From the NCBI GenBank assembly GCA_027317105.1, contig DAHVFH010000005.1, forward strand, positions 1-21,845: a stretch of DNA of 21,845 nucleotides. The letters are read 5' to 3'. Numbering within the stretch: the stretch's first letter is position 1; every line of letters begins with the position of its first letter. The position numbers and the translations under genes are program-made. The notes under the pieces are model-generated. The model was not told the DNA's origin. It made no database searches and was given only the letters and a program-made list of their open reading frames with translations. The DNA is from Cytophagales bacterium. GTDB lineage: Bacteria > Bacteroidota > Bacteroidia > Cytophagales > Cyclobacteriaceae. This document shows positions 6,498-13,625 of the stretch, piece after piece.

Positions 6498-9491
6498 TCA
6501 AAAGCCAACCAGTACTTTGGTTGAACTGATACTGCCAGCGGTTTGGATTCGAATAATATACATACCGGTTGCACTATTTGGAAAATCAACGGAATAGGTT
6601 TGGTTCAGTGTTTCCGGTAACATCGTATCAGAGACAACACGCCCCACCAAGTCATACACTTGCATGCGCACCAATTGGCGGCTGGATAAATCAAAAGTCA
6701 CTTTTACGGGTGAACCTAATCCTCCATACACGGAATAAAGATTGGAGATAGCCACTGGCGATGGATTATCGCTCGTGAAAAACTCGATGTTATCGAGGTA
6801 CAAATTATTGCCGTTTCCGTTGGTGGCCACAAACGCCAGTCGAACATTTTCCTTGCCGGCCAGGGTATCAAGGTTAATGTAATTTTTTGTCCACTGGCTG
6901 GCCGAATTCGGCATCCAAGAAACATTGGAAGTGCTGTTAGCCAGGGCCGACCCGGAGGAAGAAAACAATTGCTGGCTGAAGGTCTCACCACAGTCAGTAG
7001 AAGCAAAAATCTGTAGGGTTTCGTTTCTCGTATTGCTTGAGGCATAGCTCGTTTGAAAAAATACACTTGCCCTCTGTATGCTGAAAAAATCAAGCACCGG
7101 TGATACCAACCAGGCTTGTTCTCCTAAGGTGGTATTGATAAAAGAATTAAAAACCAATGACGTAGAATAATTGGTGGCAACCGTACTCCAACTCTGACCA
7201 GAAGAAGGGCTGACCACCGACCAGGCTGGAGTAAACGCTTGGTCAAAATTTTGCCGGAGCGGAATGATATCATTAGAATTATCAATTACCAACGAAGTTG
7301 ACAGACTATCCGTAGAAGAATTATAGTTTGCAATTCCATTAGGTAATTTAATGGCAATTGACAGCGCATTATTGCCAGACAAAAATGTAACAGGCGATAG
7401 CGAAATAGTTTGCGAAGCCCCAACTGCCAATTGAATATTTGAAATCAATTCGGATGTAAGCTGGTTGTTCACATAAACATTTGCCGTAAAGGAATTGATA
7501 ATGGTGTTGCCTTGATTTGTTAAATTAATCATTGGGGTAACCGTTGCCATACAACTTACAGGGGAAGGGCTTAGGAGGTCATTCAAAGTGATTGAAGTCA
7601 CTGCGCTATCCAGCACTTCCACATTATCCAAGTACAGATTATTTCCATAGTCATTGGTCCCCACGAAAGCAACCTGGATTTTTTGGCCAAGAAATTGATT
7701 AAGCGGAATAAGACTCGTGCTCCATTGTGTTGCGGTTGGGGTAAAAGGGTTTCCTGTAGAAGGGGCTGTTGCCAATGCGCTTCCCTTTTTATTAAAAATT
7801 TCCACAAAAGAAGAATTGAAATTGCAATTTGAAGTTACCCACACACGAAGTTGGTCATTACTGCCACCTTGGTAGGTAGCATAAGCGTAGGTAAACTTGA
7901 GTGATGCCAAGGAGGCAGCGGTCAAATCAAGCACAGGGGTTATCAGCATGTCTGAAGCACCTTGGTATTCGTAATCATAAAAATCCATGTAAATCGCATT
8001 TTTCGATCCTGGTAAAGAAATTGGCTTCCAGGTTATTAGGCCATCAGGGTTGAGAACATTCCAACCCAGAGGAACGGTACTGAAAGACTCCGTTAATGGC
8101 AATGATGCAGTAATGGGCACAAACGTTGAAATCGAAAGCGTGTCATTGGCAGGGTTTCCGTCCGTAGTTCCGTTTGTTTGCAAAATATGGAATGCCAATT
8201 TGTAGGATAGTCCTGCGCTAACCGTGACTGGGGAAAAGCTTACTGAAGTTTCTTTGGTTGTATCCAGACTGGCAAATGAAAACGACTTTGTTTCCACTGG
8301 ATTTCCATTTAATGAAAACTGAATTTGTGTTGAAGTAATTGCGTTTGATCCATAATTCCGAATTGTTAAAGCTGGGATCAAACTACCACCGCAAGCGGAA
8401 GTCCCTGGATTAGAAATCAATTTTATCCCCAAGTCATTGGCCACAGGTGATGGAGGTTGCGATCCGGGTGAGGTAAGCAAACTCACCCTGCGCGGACTGT
8501 TGTTGATTATGACGTTCATCCGACTAACCTGACCCTGCGAAAAAATATTCATGCAGGCATCATCGGTATAGTTCATGTAGTTATCATACATTGAATGCAC
8601 ACTACATTCGGTTTGTGCTGTACTCGGGCAAAGACCATTATAACTTGTATTCTGAATGGGGGTATCTGCGCAATAATCGGTACTTACCGTTGGATCACAT
8701 GAATTTACATCACCCCACACATGGCGTAAGCCAAAAAAATGACCAATCTCATGGGTGGCCGTACGACCTAAATTGTATTTAGGCAGTAAATTAAAACTGC
8801 TACCACCAGTAGCTTGTGCGTTGCCAAATGCTTGGTAATCGACAACCACCCCATCCGTGAGCGGATCATTCGAAGTGTTCGTTAAACCCGCTAAAATAGA
8901 AGATTGAGGAAGTTGGGTATATCCGATAAATCCACCAGAAAGGTTGATAACCCAAATATTCAAGTAGTTTTCTGATGGCCAATAATTCAATGCTTTAAAC
9001 GTATAATTATCCGAAATGCTCCACGAAGTTTGCGTTCCTTTTGTTCGTGTAATACCCGTTGTTGTCAGTCCATTAGGATCTTGTTTAGCCAATACAAAAG
9101 TGATATTGAATTTACCGGCCACAGTTTTGAATTCCGCAGGCGTGTTGGTGGTATCTGCATTCAGCCTAGGGAAATCACTGTTGATTACGGGGATTTGAGA
9201 TAATATCTGCGCGTCTGAAATGTTTGTTCCGGTGCCAATAGGCTCTCCGTTGTGAATAACATGAACTACTATTGGCACCACAAAATTCTGGCTCTCCACG
9301 CGGCCGCTCTTGAATGCCTCCGCCCTTTTCGCCAGCTTATTTTTCATCCAGTTTTCAAATTGGCCGATCGTTTCAAGGGAAGGATTTTGCTGGTGGCGAA
9401 GCTTTTCATAGGCAACAGTACCACAATGATCTTGCGCTTTAGCAAATGAGCAAAATAGCATTAAAAAGCTGATCCAAGAGGCACGCTGCAT
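6498..9491 (-). CDS. Secreted M43 (pappalysin-like) zinc metalloprotease with T9SS sorting domain
   Basis: 997-residue exported protease. The ATG at 9491 gives MQRASWISFLMLFCSFAKAQ, a normal signal peptide; a TTG at 9500 would only add three residues. The catalytic motif HEIGHFFGLRH (residues 247-257) is the metzincin HExxHxxGxxH, followed by VWGD, several cysteines (CDP, YCADTP, LCPST, ECS) and the Met-turn region DNYMNY near 304-308, all typical of family M43. After the protease come two repeats, each a CARDB-like beta domain (about 352-457 and 632-737) followed by a choice-of-anchor-J/MAM-like domain (about 462-629 and 742-905), both ending GNNLYLDNxE. The last about 85 residues form a T9SS sorting domain (YDLVGRVV, TGMYIIRIQT, TKVLVGF). 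Probably surface-attached or released, and degrades extracellular protein. Substrate unknown. Confidence 0.92.
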   Translation of the reverse strand: MQRASWISFLMLFCSFAKAQDHCGTVAYEKLRHQQNPSLETIGQFENWMKNKLAKRAEAFKSGRVESQNFVVPIVVHVIHNGEPIGTGTNISDAQILSQIPVINSDFPRLNADTTNTPAEFKTVAGKFNITFVLAKQDPNGLTTTGITRTKGTQTSWSISDNYTFKALNYWPSENYLNIWVINLSGGFIGYTQLPQSSILAGLTNTSNDPLTDGVVVDYQAFGNAQATGGSSFNLLPKYNLGRTATHEIGHFFGLRHVWGDVNSCDPTVSTDYCADTPIQNTSYNGLCPSTAQTECSVHSMYDNYMNYTDDACMNIFSQGQVSRMNVIINNSPRRVSLLTSPGSQPPSPVANDLGIKLISNPGTSACGGSLIPALTIRNYGSNAITSTQIQFSLNGNPVETKSFSFASLDTTKETSVSFSPVTVSAGLSYKLAFHILQTNGTTDGNPANDTLSISTFVPITASLPLTESFSTVPLGWNVLNPDGLITWKPISLPGSKNAIYMDFYDYEYQGASDMLITPVLDLTAASLASLKFTYAYATYQGGSNDQLRVWVTSNCNFNSSFVEIFNKKGSALATAPSTGNPFTPTATQWSTSLIPLNQFLGQKIQVAFVGTNDYGNNLYLDNVEVLDSAVTSITLNDLLSPSPVSCMATVTPMINLTNQGNTIINSFTANVYVNNQLTSELISNIQLAVGASQTISLSPVTFLSGNNALSIAIKLPNGIANYNSSTDSLSTSLVIDNSNDIIPLRQNFDQAFTPAWSVVSPSSGQSWSTVATNYSTSLVFNSFINTTLGEQAWLVSPVLDFFSIQRASVFFQTSYASSNTRNETLQIFASTDCGETFSQQLFSSSGSALANSTSNVSWMPNSASQWTKNYINLDTLAGKENVRLAFVATNGNGNNLYLDNIEFFTSDNPSPVAISNLYSVYGGLGSPVKVTFDLSSRQLVRMQVYDLVGRVVSDTMLPETLNQTYSVDFPNSATGMYIIRIQTAGSISSTKVLVGF

Positions 9492-9504
9492 AGGTGGCAA
9501 GATA

Positions 9505-9592
9505 ATTCAAAATTGCAGATTATAGATTCAAAATCGAGTAACTGCTACCTAATTGAACAAACTTTGAATTTGCAACCTTGAATTTTGAATTC
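9505..9592. repeat. Short direct repeats in the gap between nifU-like and M43 protease genes
   Basis: ATTCAAAAT occurs at 9505-9513 and 9526-9534 (period 21); TTGAATT words recur at 9564-9570, 9578-9584 and 9585-9591. The two sets are near complements of each other (ATTCAAAAT against ATTTTGAAT), so the gap could also fold. No gene and no T-tract terminator seen. The M43 promoter should lie here, but I see no good TAnnTTTG box. Confidence 0.45.
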
Positions 9593-9603
9593 GGAATAAT
9601 GAA

Positions 9604-9864
9604 TCATGCCAGATTGATCACTTCTATTCCTTTGATTTCAGGAACCAACCGCTTCACGGCTTCTTCCACCCCAGCCTTGAAGGTCATGGTGGACATGGGG
9701 CAAGTACCACAGTTGCCTACAAATTCTAAGCGCAAGATTTTGTCTTCGGTGACTTCAAGCACACGAATGTTTCCACCGTCTGCCTGTAGATAAGGACGAA
9801 TACTATCCAAAGAACCCTCAATGCGGCCCAGAATATCTTCATTTATGGTTTCTATAGGATTCAT
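9604..9864 (-). CDS. NifU C-terminal-domain Fe-S scaffold/carrier
   Basis: Stand-alone NifU C-terminal (Nfu-type) domain of 86 residues. The core shows RPYLQADGGNIRVL and then GNCGTCPMST, where Cys52 and Cys55 form the CxxC pair; in this family two monomers hold a [4Fe-4S] cluster between their CxxC pairs and pass it to apo-enzymes. Acts in the cytoplasm. The length is normal for the single-domain form; the IscU-like and ferredoxin-like domains of full NifU are absent. The start ATG (9862-9864) overlaps the Mrp stop by 4 bp (ATGA), so translation is probably coupled to the Mrp ATPase, another Fe-S cluster carrier. Downstream, 112 bp separates it from the M43 protease gene. Confidence 0.93.
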   Translation of the reverse strand: MNPIETINEDILGRIEGSLDSIRPYLQADGGNIRVLEVTEDKILRLEFVGNCGTCPMSTMTFKAGVEEAVKRLVPEIKGIEVINLA

Positions 9865-10958
9865 TGGGCCGTCATTTCAACTTTTTTTGTAGTGGTAAAG
9901 GTAGCATTTCTAATGGCAACTTGCCTTGCCAGGCTTTCAGCCAAGTCGCGAAAAGCACTTGCTGTTAATCCTTCTTTCATAACGGCAGGAAGCCCGCTGT
10001 CACCGCTTTCGCGGATACTTTGAACCAACGGGATTTGTCCAAGAAAAGGAACCCCAAATTTATCGGCCAGGGTCTTGCCACCGTCTTTTCCGAAGATGAA
10101 ATATTTATTATCGGGCAATTCCTCGGGAGTAAAGTAGGCCATGTTTTCGATCACACCCAAAACCGGAACGTTAATCTGGGGTTGTTTAAACATTGCCAAG
10201 CCTTTCATGGCGTCTGCCAGAGCGACTTTCTGTGGGGTTGTCACGATTACAGCCCCTGTCACCGGAACAGTTTGAACTAAAGTCAAATGAATATCACTTG
10301 TACCGGGAGGAAGGTCTATTAACAGGTAATCCAATTCGCCCCAATCTGCATCGCTAATAAACTGTTTCAGTGCCGAACTCGCCATCGGCCCGCGCCACAC
10401 AATCGCGCTTTCCGGTGGCGTCAGAAATCCGATCGACAGTAATTTTACACCATACTGCTCCAGTGGCACAATAATATTTTTTCCATCCACCACCTTTACC
10501 TCCGGCTGCTCGCGCTCACAATTAAACATCACCGGAATGGAAGGGCCAAAAATATCAGCATCGATCAATCCAACTTTCGCTCCAGACTGCGCCAATGCCA
10601 CGGCTAGATTTGTAGTAACCGTTGATTTGCCAACACCGCCTTTGCCCGAGGCAATAGCAATAATATTTTTTACACCGGTCAATAAAGGGGAATTGTCACG
10701 CAGGGAAGTTACTGATGAGGTCATGCGGATATCGATGGCGACTTTGTCACCCACGACATTTAGAACGGCTTCTTCACAATCCTTTTTGATTTTCTCCTTC
10801 AACGGACAAGCTGGAGTGGTGAGGACTACCGTAAAACTGACTTTACTTTCCGTCACCAGCACATCCTTAATCATGTTAAGCGTGACCAAATCTTGTTTGA
10901 GGTCAGGATCATTGACCGTGGAGAGGGCCTTGAGAATGTCTGTTGATTGAATCTTCAT
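9861..10958 (-). CDS. mrp: Mrp/NBP35-family (ApbC) Fe-S cluster carrier ATPase
   Basis: 365-residue MinD-superfamily ATPase that loads Fe-S clusters onto target proteins. Residues 1-85 form a DUF59/MIP18-like domain (DPDLKQDLVTLNMI, TTPACPL). The deviant Walker A GKGGVGKS is at 105-112, DADIFGPSIP at 133-142, and IDLPPGTSD at 214-222. Past ENMAYF (271-276), where ApbC/Nbp35 proteins carry the cluster-binding CxxC, this protein reads TPEELPDNKYFIFG with no cysteine; as I recall this is general in Bacteroidota homologues. It is coupled by a 4-bp overlap to the NifU-type gene, which does carry CxxC, suggesting the two act as a pair. The promoter should lie in the 228-bp region shared with the divergent DUF5618-like gene. 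Confidence 0.94.
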   Translation of the reverse strand: MKIQSTDILKALSTVNDPDLKQDLVTLNMIKDVLVTESKVSFTVVLTTPACPLKEKIKKDCEEAVLNVVGDKVAIDIRMTSSVTSLRDNSPLLTGVKNIIAIASGKGGVGKSTVTTNLAVALAQSGAKVGLIDADIFGPSIPVMFNCEREQPEVKVVDGKNIIVPLEQYGVKLLSIGFLTPPESAIVWRGPMASSALKQFISDADWGELDYLLIDLPPGTSDIHLTLVQTVPVTGAVIVTTPQKVALADAMKGLAMFKQPQINVPVLGVIENMAYFTPEELPDNKYFIFGKDGGKTLADKFGVPFLGQIPLVQSIRESGDSGLPAVMKEGLTASAFRDLAESLARQVAIRNATFTTTKKVEMTAQ

Positions 10959-11008
10959 TATTCGCTTAAAAACTGCAATTTACACTAAAACAATATATCC
11001 AGATAAGA

Positions 11009-11030
11009 GTTCACAGCATACGAAGTGAAC
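11009..11030. promoter_or_regulatory. Inverted repeat GTTCAC-N10-GTGAAC, possible operator
   Basis: Perfect 6-bp arms at 11009-11014 and 11025-11030, spaced by ten bases, 50-70 bp upstream of the mrp start in the divergent intergenic region. Centre-to-centre distance is 16 bp, compatible with a dimeric regulator or a small RNA stem. The chance of a 6-bp pair in 228 bp is not negligible. Confidence 0.3.
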
Positions 11031-11040
11031 CATTTCTAAA

Positions 11041-11080
11041 GCAAAAGGGTCGCAGGTTCGTCCTTAGGTGATCGCTTTGC
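11041..11080. repeat. Imperfect hairpin in the mrp / DUF5618-like divergent region
   Basis: GCAAA (11041-11045) pairs with TTTGC (11076-11080); after a 2x2 internal loop, GGTCGC (11048-11053) pairs with GTGATC (11068-11073) using two G-U pairs; AGG and CCT can pair inside the loop. A structured segment of about 40 nt without a T-tract. Possibly a leader or regulatory structure. Confidence 0.3.
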
Positions 11081-11141
11081 CTTGATTTACCAAGATATTA
11101 GGACTTGCGATTTGCCGATTTAAAAGTAGAACGAGATAAAG

Positions 11142-11149
11142 TATCTTTG
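11142..11149 (+). promoter_or_regulatory. Bacteroidota -7 promoter box TATCTTTG
   Basis: Exact match to TAnnTTTG, 37 bp before the ATG at 11187. No TTG sits at the ideal 19-bp spacing; a TTT at 11119-11121 is the nearest. Transcription would start near 11154-11156, giving a leader of about 31 nt, and would drive the DUF5618-like gene and dnaG. Confidence 0.65.
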
Positions 11150-11186
11150 CATTAATTCCAATAACAACCCAAAACTGGTAAGCAAA

Positions 11187-11627
11187 ATGTCTGACAAAGA
11201 AAGGCAAAGTCGTCATCGTGAAGCGATTCGTTACATCCAATACGCATCCGAAATTTTGCGCTCAAAGGCCCAGAAAAAAAATAAATATTACGAGGACGAC
11301 AAATATGTGCAAATGGCGTGCGCTACAGCTTACAATGGGGTATTGATCGCCACCGAAACCTACTTAGCCATGAAAGGCAAGGCTATAGAAAAGAAAAAAT
11401 ATGCGAGAGTGAATGTGGACGATTACCGAACTCGTTTAACGAAAATTGATAAAGGAATGCTCAAGACCTTTAATACGGCTTATGAGATTCTTCACCTTTT
11501 AGGCTACTATGAGGGCGAAACGAAGGCAGACGTAATCCTATCGGGAATTGACGCGGCCATCGATCTAATCAATAAAATCAAACCTGTTGGAGGATCGGAC
11601 TTAAAATTTGAACAAATCCCTGCTTGA
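11187..11627 (+). CDS. Small helical protein, DUF5618-like, coupled to dnaG
   Basis: 146-residue, Lys/Arg- and Ala-rich, probably all-helical cytoplasmic protein with no signal peptide or transmembrane segment. It resembles the Bacteroidota family I recall as DUF5618 (pattern EAIRYIQYASEIL...YYEDDKYVQMAC.TAYNGVLIATETYL), for which I know no function. The helical layout recalls HEPN-type bundles, but the HEPN RNase motif RxxxxH is not evident, so I would not call it a nuclease. The ATG at 11187 follows a perfect -7 promoter box by 37 bp. Its TGA overlaps the TTG start of dnaG (TTGA at 11624-11627), so translation of the primase probably depends on it. A role with the primase or replication fork is inferred from context only. 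Confidence 0.75.
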   Translation: MSDKERQSRHREAIRYIQYASEILRSKAQKKNKYYEDDKYVQMACATAYNGVLIATETYLAMKGKAIEKKKYARVNVDDYRTRLTKIDKGMLKTFNTAYEILHLLGYYEGETKADVILSGIDAAIDLINKIKPVGGSDLKFEQIPA

Positions 11628-13555
11628 TCACGCGTGAAACCATAGAAGAAGTTAAAAACCGATTGGACATTGTCGATGTCATCAGCGATTTTGTGACGCT
11701 GAAAAAATCAGGACAAAATTACAAGGCGTTAAGTCCCTTCAACAACGAAAAATCCCCTTCGTTTTTTGTCGTTCCCGCTAAGGGAATATTCAAAGATTTC
11801 AGCAGCGGAAAGGGTGGCGATGCCTTCACTTTTGTTATGGAGCATGAGAAGCTGGGTTATGCCGAAGCCATCCGCTATCTCGCCAAAAAATACGGGGTCG
11901 AGATAAAAGAAGATCGCACACTCAACGAATCAAAAGAAGAACAAAGCGAACGCGAGGGCCTGTATATCCTCATGAACTTTGCTAAAGAATATTATAAAAA
12001 TATATTAACCACCGTTGACGAAGGGCAAAGTATAGGTCTCAGCTATTTTCGCGAGCGTGGCTTCAACGACCGCACCCTTGAAAAGTTTGAACTGGGCTAT
12101 GCCCTCGAAGGATGGGAGAATTTTAGCAAGGAGGCGGTTACAAAAGGCTACAACAAAGAACTTCTTGAAAAAACCGGGTTAGTCGTAAAAAAAGAAGACG
12201 GCTCAAGCTACGATCGCTTTCGTGGAAGGGTGATTTTTCCCGTGCACAATCTGGCGGGTAAAGTAATTGCTTTTGGTGCGCGCATGCTCGGCAAGGAAAA
12301 AAACCAGCCGAAATACATCAACTCACCCGAAACGGATATTTACCACAAGAGCGATGTGCTCTATGGTTTGTTTCAGGGTAAGAATGCAATTCGCCAACAG
12401 GACTCGTGTTTTCTGGTGGAAGGCTACACCGATGTAATCTCCATGCACCAGGCCGATGTGGAAAATGTGGTTTCCTCCAGTGGCACGGCCTTGACCAAAA
12501 ATCAAATCAAACTTATACGCAGGTTTACCGAAAATATAACGGTGTTATTTGATGGTGATTCAGCCGGTATCAAAGCAGCCTTACGAGGAATCGACATGAT
12601 TTTGAAAGGTGGGCTTAATGTGCGCGTCCTGCTTTTCCCGGACAACGAGGATCCCGATAGTTTTTCTAGAAAAGTTGGCAGTTCGGAGTTTCAGAATTAT
12701 TTAAAGGAACACACGCAGGATTTCGTTTCATTTAAAGCAAGTTTGTACGCAAGAGAAGCCGGAAATGACCCAATCCGAAAAGCGGAGTCGATCAAAGAAA
12801 TAATTTCAAGTATATCGGTCATTCCTGATCCCATCAAACGCTCGGTTTATATTCAGGAGACTAGCCATCTATTAAAAATCAGTGAACAAGTTCTGCTCTC
12901 TGAATTAAATAAAATTATTATTCAGGAAAGAAGGAAGACGGATAAAGAAAGCCATCGCGAACAAGTTGATGCGCCAGAACCGTTAGTTCCTGTAGATGAA
13001 ATTGATCCGACATTAAAAATTGACGCACAAAGTTTAGTTCATTACCAAGAACGGGAAACTATCCGCCTTCTATTGAATTATGCGGATCAATCGGTGGAAC
13101 AAAATAAGCTGGCTGATTTTCTGTTTCACGAACTGGAAGATGTTGAATTTAACAATCCTTTATTCAAAGAAATTTATGATCGGTTTAAGTCCGCAGCTCA
13201 GAAAAACCAATTGATAGATAGCCATACCTTTTTACAGGAAGGGAACGATGCCATCAAAGCGATTGTTTCTGACCTAATTACGGCCCGGTACGACACGAGT
13301 CCACACTGGGGTGATAAGTTTCAGATTTTTATACCAAAAGAAAAGGATGTGCTCAACGAAATGGCGCTTTCCAATGTTTTGCGGTTGAAATTTCGAGTCG
13401 TACAAAAAATGATGGAAGACAATCTTTTAAAAGTGAAGCACGCGGAATCATCAGGAAACTGGGATGAATTGGATCAGGCATTAGAAATGCAGACCGGACT
13501 AAAAAAAGCTGAAAGTGAATTGGCCGGAAGCTTGGGAATAGTAGTAGCTAAATAG
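11624..13555 (+). CDS. dnaG: DNA primase lacking zinc-finger ligands
   Basis: Primase that makes RNA primers at the replication fork. The N-terminal domain has the family framework (IVDVISDFVTLKKSGQNYKA, EKSPSFFVVP, FKDFSSGKGGDAFTF), but the four zinc ligands of the CHC2 finger are replaced by Ser37, Asn40, Asp58 and Ser61. The catalytic core is intact: RFRGRVIFPV at about 198-207, and TOPRIM motifs VEGYTDVI with Glu266 and FDGDSAG with Asp310 and Asp312. The C-terminal part (about 430-643) should be the DnaB-helicase-interacting domain. Length of 643 is usual. The start is TTG at 11624: it gives MITRETIEEV, the expected N-terminus, and overlaps the upstream stop; no ATG lies nearby in frame. 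The tandem repeat downstream starts inside its stop codon. Confidence 0.93.
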   Translation: MITRETIEEVKNRLDIVDVISDFVTLKKSGQNYKALSPFNNEKSPSFFVVPAKGIFKDFSSGKGGDAFTFVMEHEKLGYAEAIRYLAKKYGVEIKEDRTLNESKEEQSEREGLYILMNFAKEYYKNILTTVDEGQSIGLSYFRERGFNDRTLEKFELGYALEGWENFSKEAVTKGYNKELLEKTGLVVKKEDGSSYDRFRGRVIFPVHNLAGKVIAFGARMLGKEKNQPKYINSPETDIYHKSDVLYGLFQGKNAIRQQDSCFLVEGYTDVISMHQADVENVVSSSGTALTKNQIKLIRRFTENITVLFDGDSAGIKAALRGIDMILKGGLNVRVLLFPDNEDPDSFSRKVGSSEFQNYLKEHTQDFVSFKASLYAREAGNDPIRKAESIKEIISSISVIPDPIKRSVYIQETSHLLKISEQVLLSELNKIIIQERRKTDKESHREQVDAPEPLVPVDEIDPTLKIDAQSLVHYQERETIRLLLNYADQSVEQNKLADFLFHELEDVEFNNPLFKEIYDRFKSAAQKNQLIDSHTFLQEGNDAIKAIVSDLITARYDTSPHWGDKFQIFIPKEKDVLNEMALSNVLRLKFRVVQKMMEDNLLKVKHAESSGNWDELDQALEMQTGLKKAESELAGSLGIVVAK

Positions 13556-13617
13556 TATCAAGTAACGAGTATCAAGTAACGAGTATCAAGTAACAAGAAT
13601 CAAGAAACGAGTATCAA
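13554..13617. repeat. 14-bp tandem repeat AGTATCAAGTAACG, about 4.5 copies
   Basis: Units at 13554-13567 and 13568-13581 are identical; 13582-13595 differs at the last base; 13596-13609 differs at two positions; 13610-13617 is a partial unit ending just before the ribBA leader. The first unit begins in the dnaG TAG stop codon, so the repeat fills nearly the whole 70-bp gap between dnaG and ribBA. Too short and too close-packed for CRISPR. Function unknown; copy number may vary by slippage. Confidence 0.9.
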
Positions 13618-13625
13618 ACCATACA

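Noticed and set aside
9492..9500. TTG start at 9500 for the M43 protease
   Set aside because: Adds only three residues before an ATG that gives a good signal peptide.
11041..11085. tRNA-like piece (GGTTCGTCC resembles a T-loop)
   Set aside because: No acceptor stem, anticodon arm or D-arm can be fitted around it.
11187..11627. HEPN toxin interpretation of the DUF5618-like protein
   Set aside because: Helical, but without the RxxxxH nuclease motif and without a partner nucleotidyltransferase; the neighbour is primase.
13554..13617. Possible CRISPR-like array
   Set aside because: The units are 14 bp, directly abutting, with no spacers; a simple tandem repeat.
13556..13625. FMN riboswitch upstream of ribBA
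   Set aside because: The gap is only 70 bp and filled by the 14-bp repeat; none of the conserved riboswitch segments is present.
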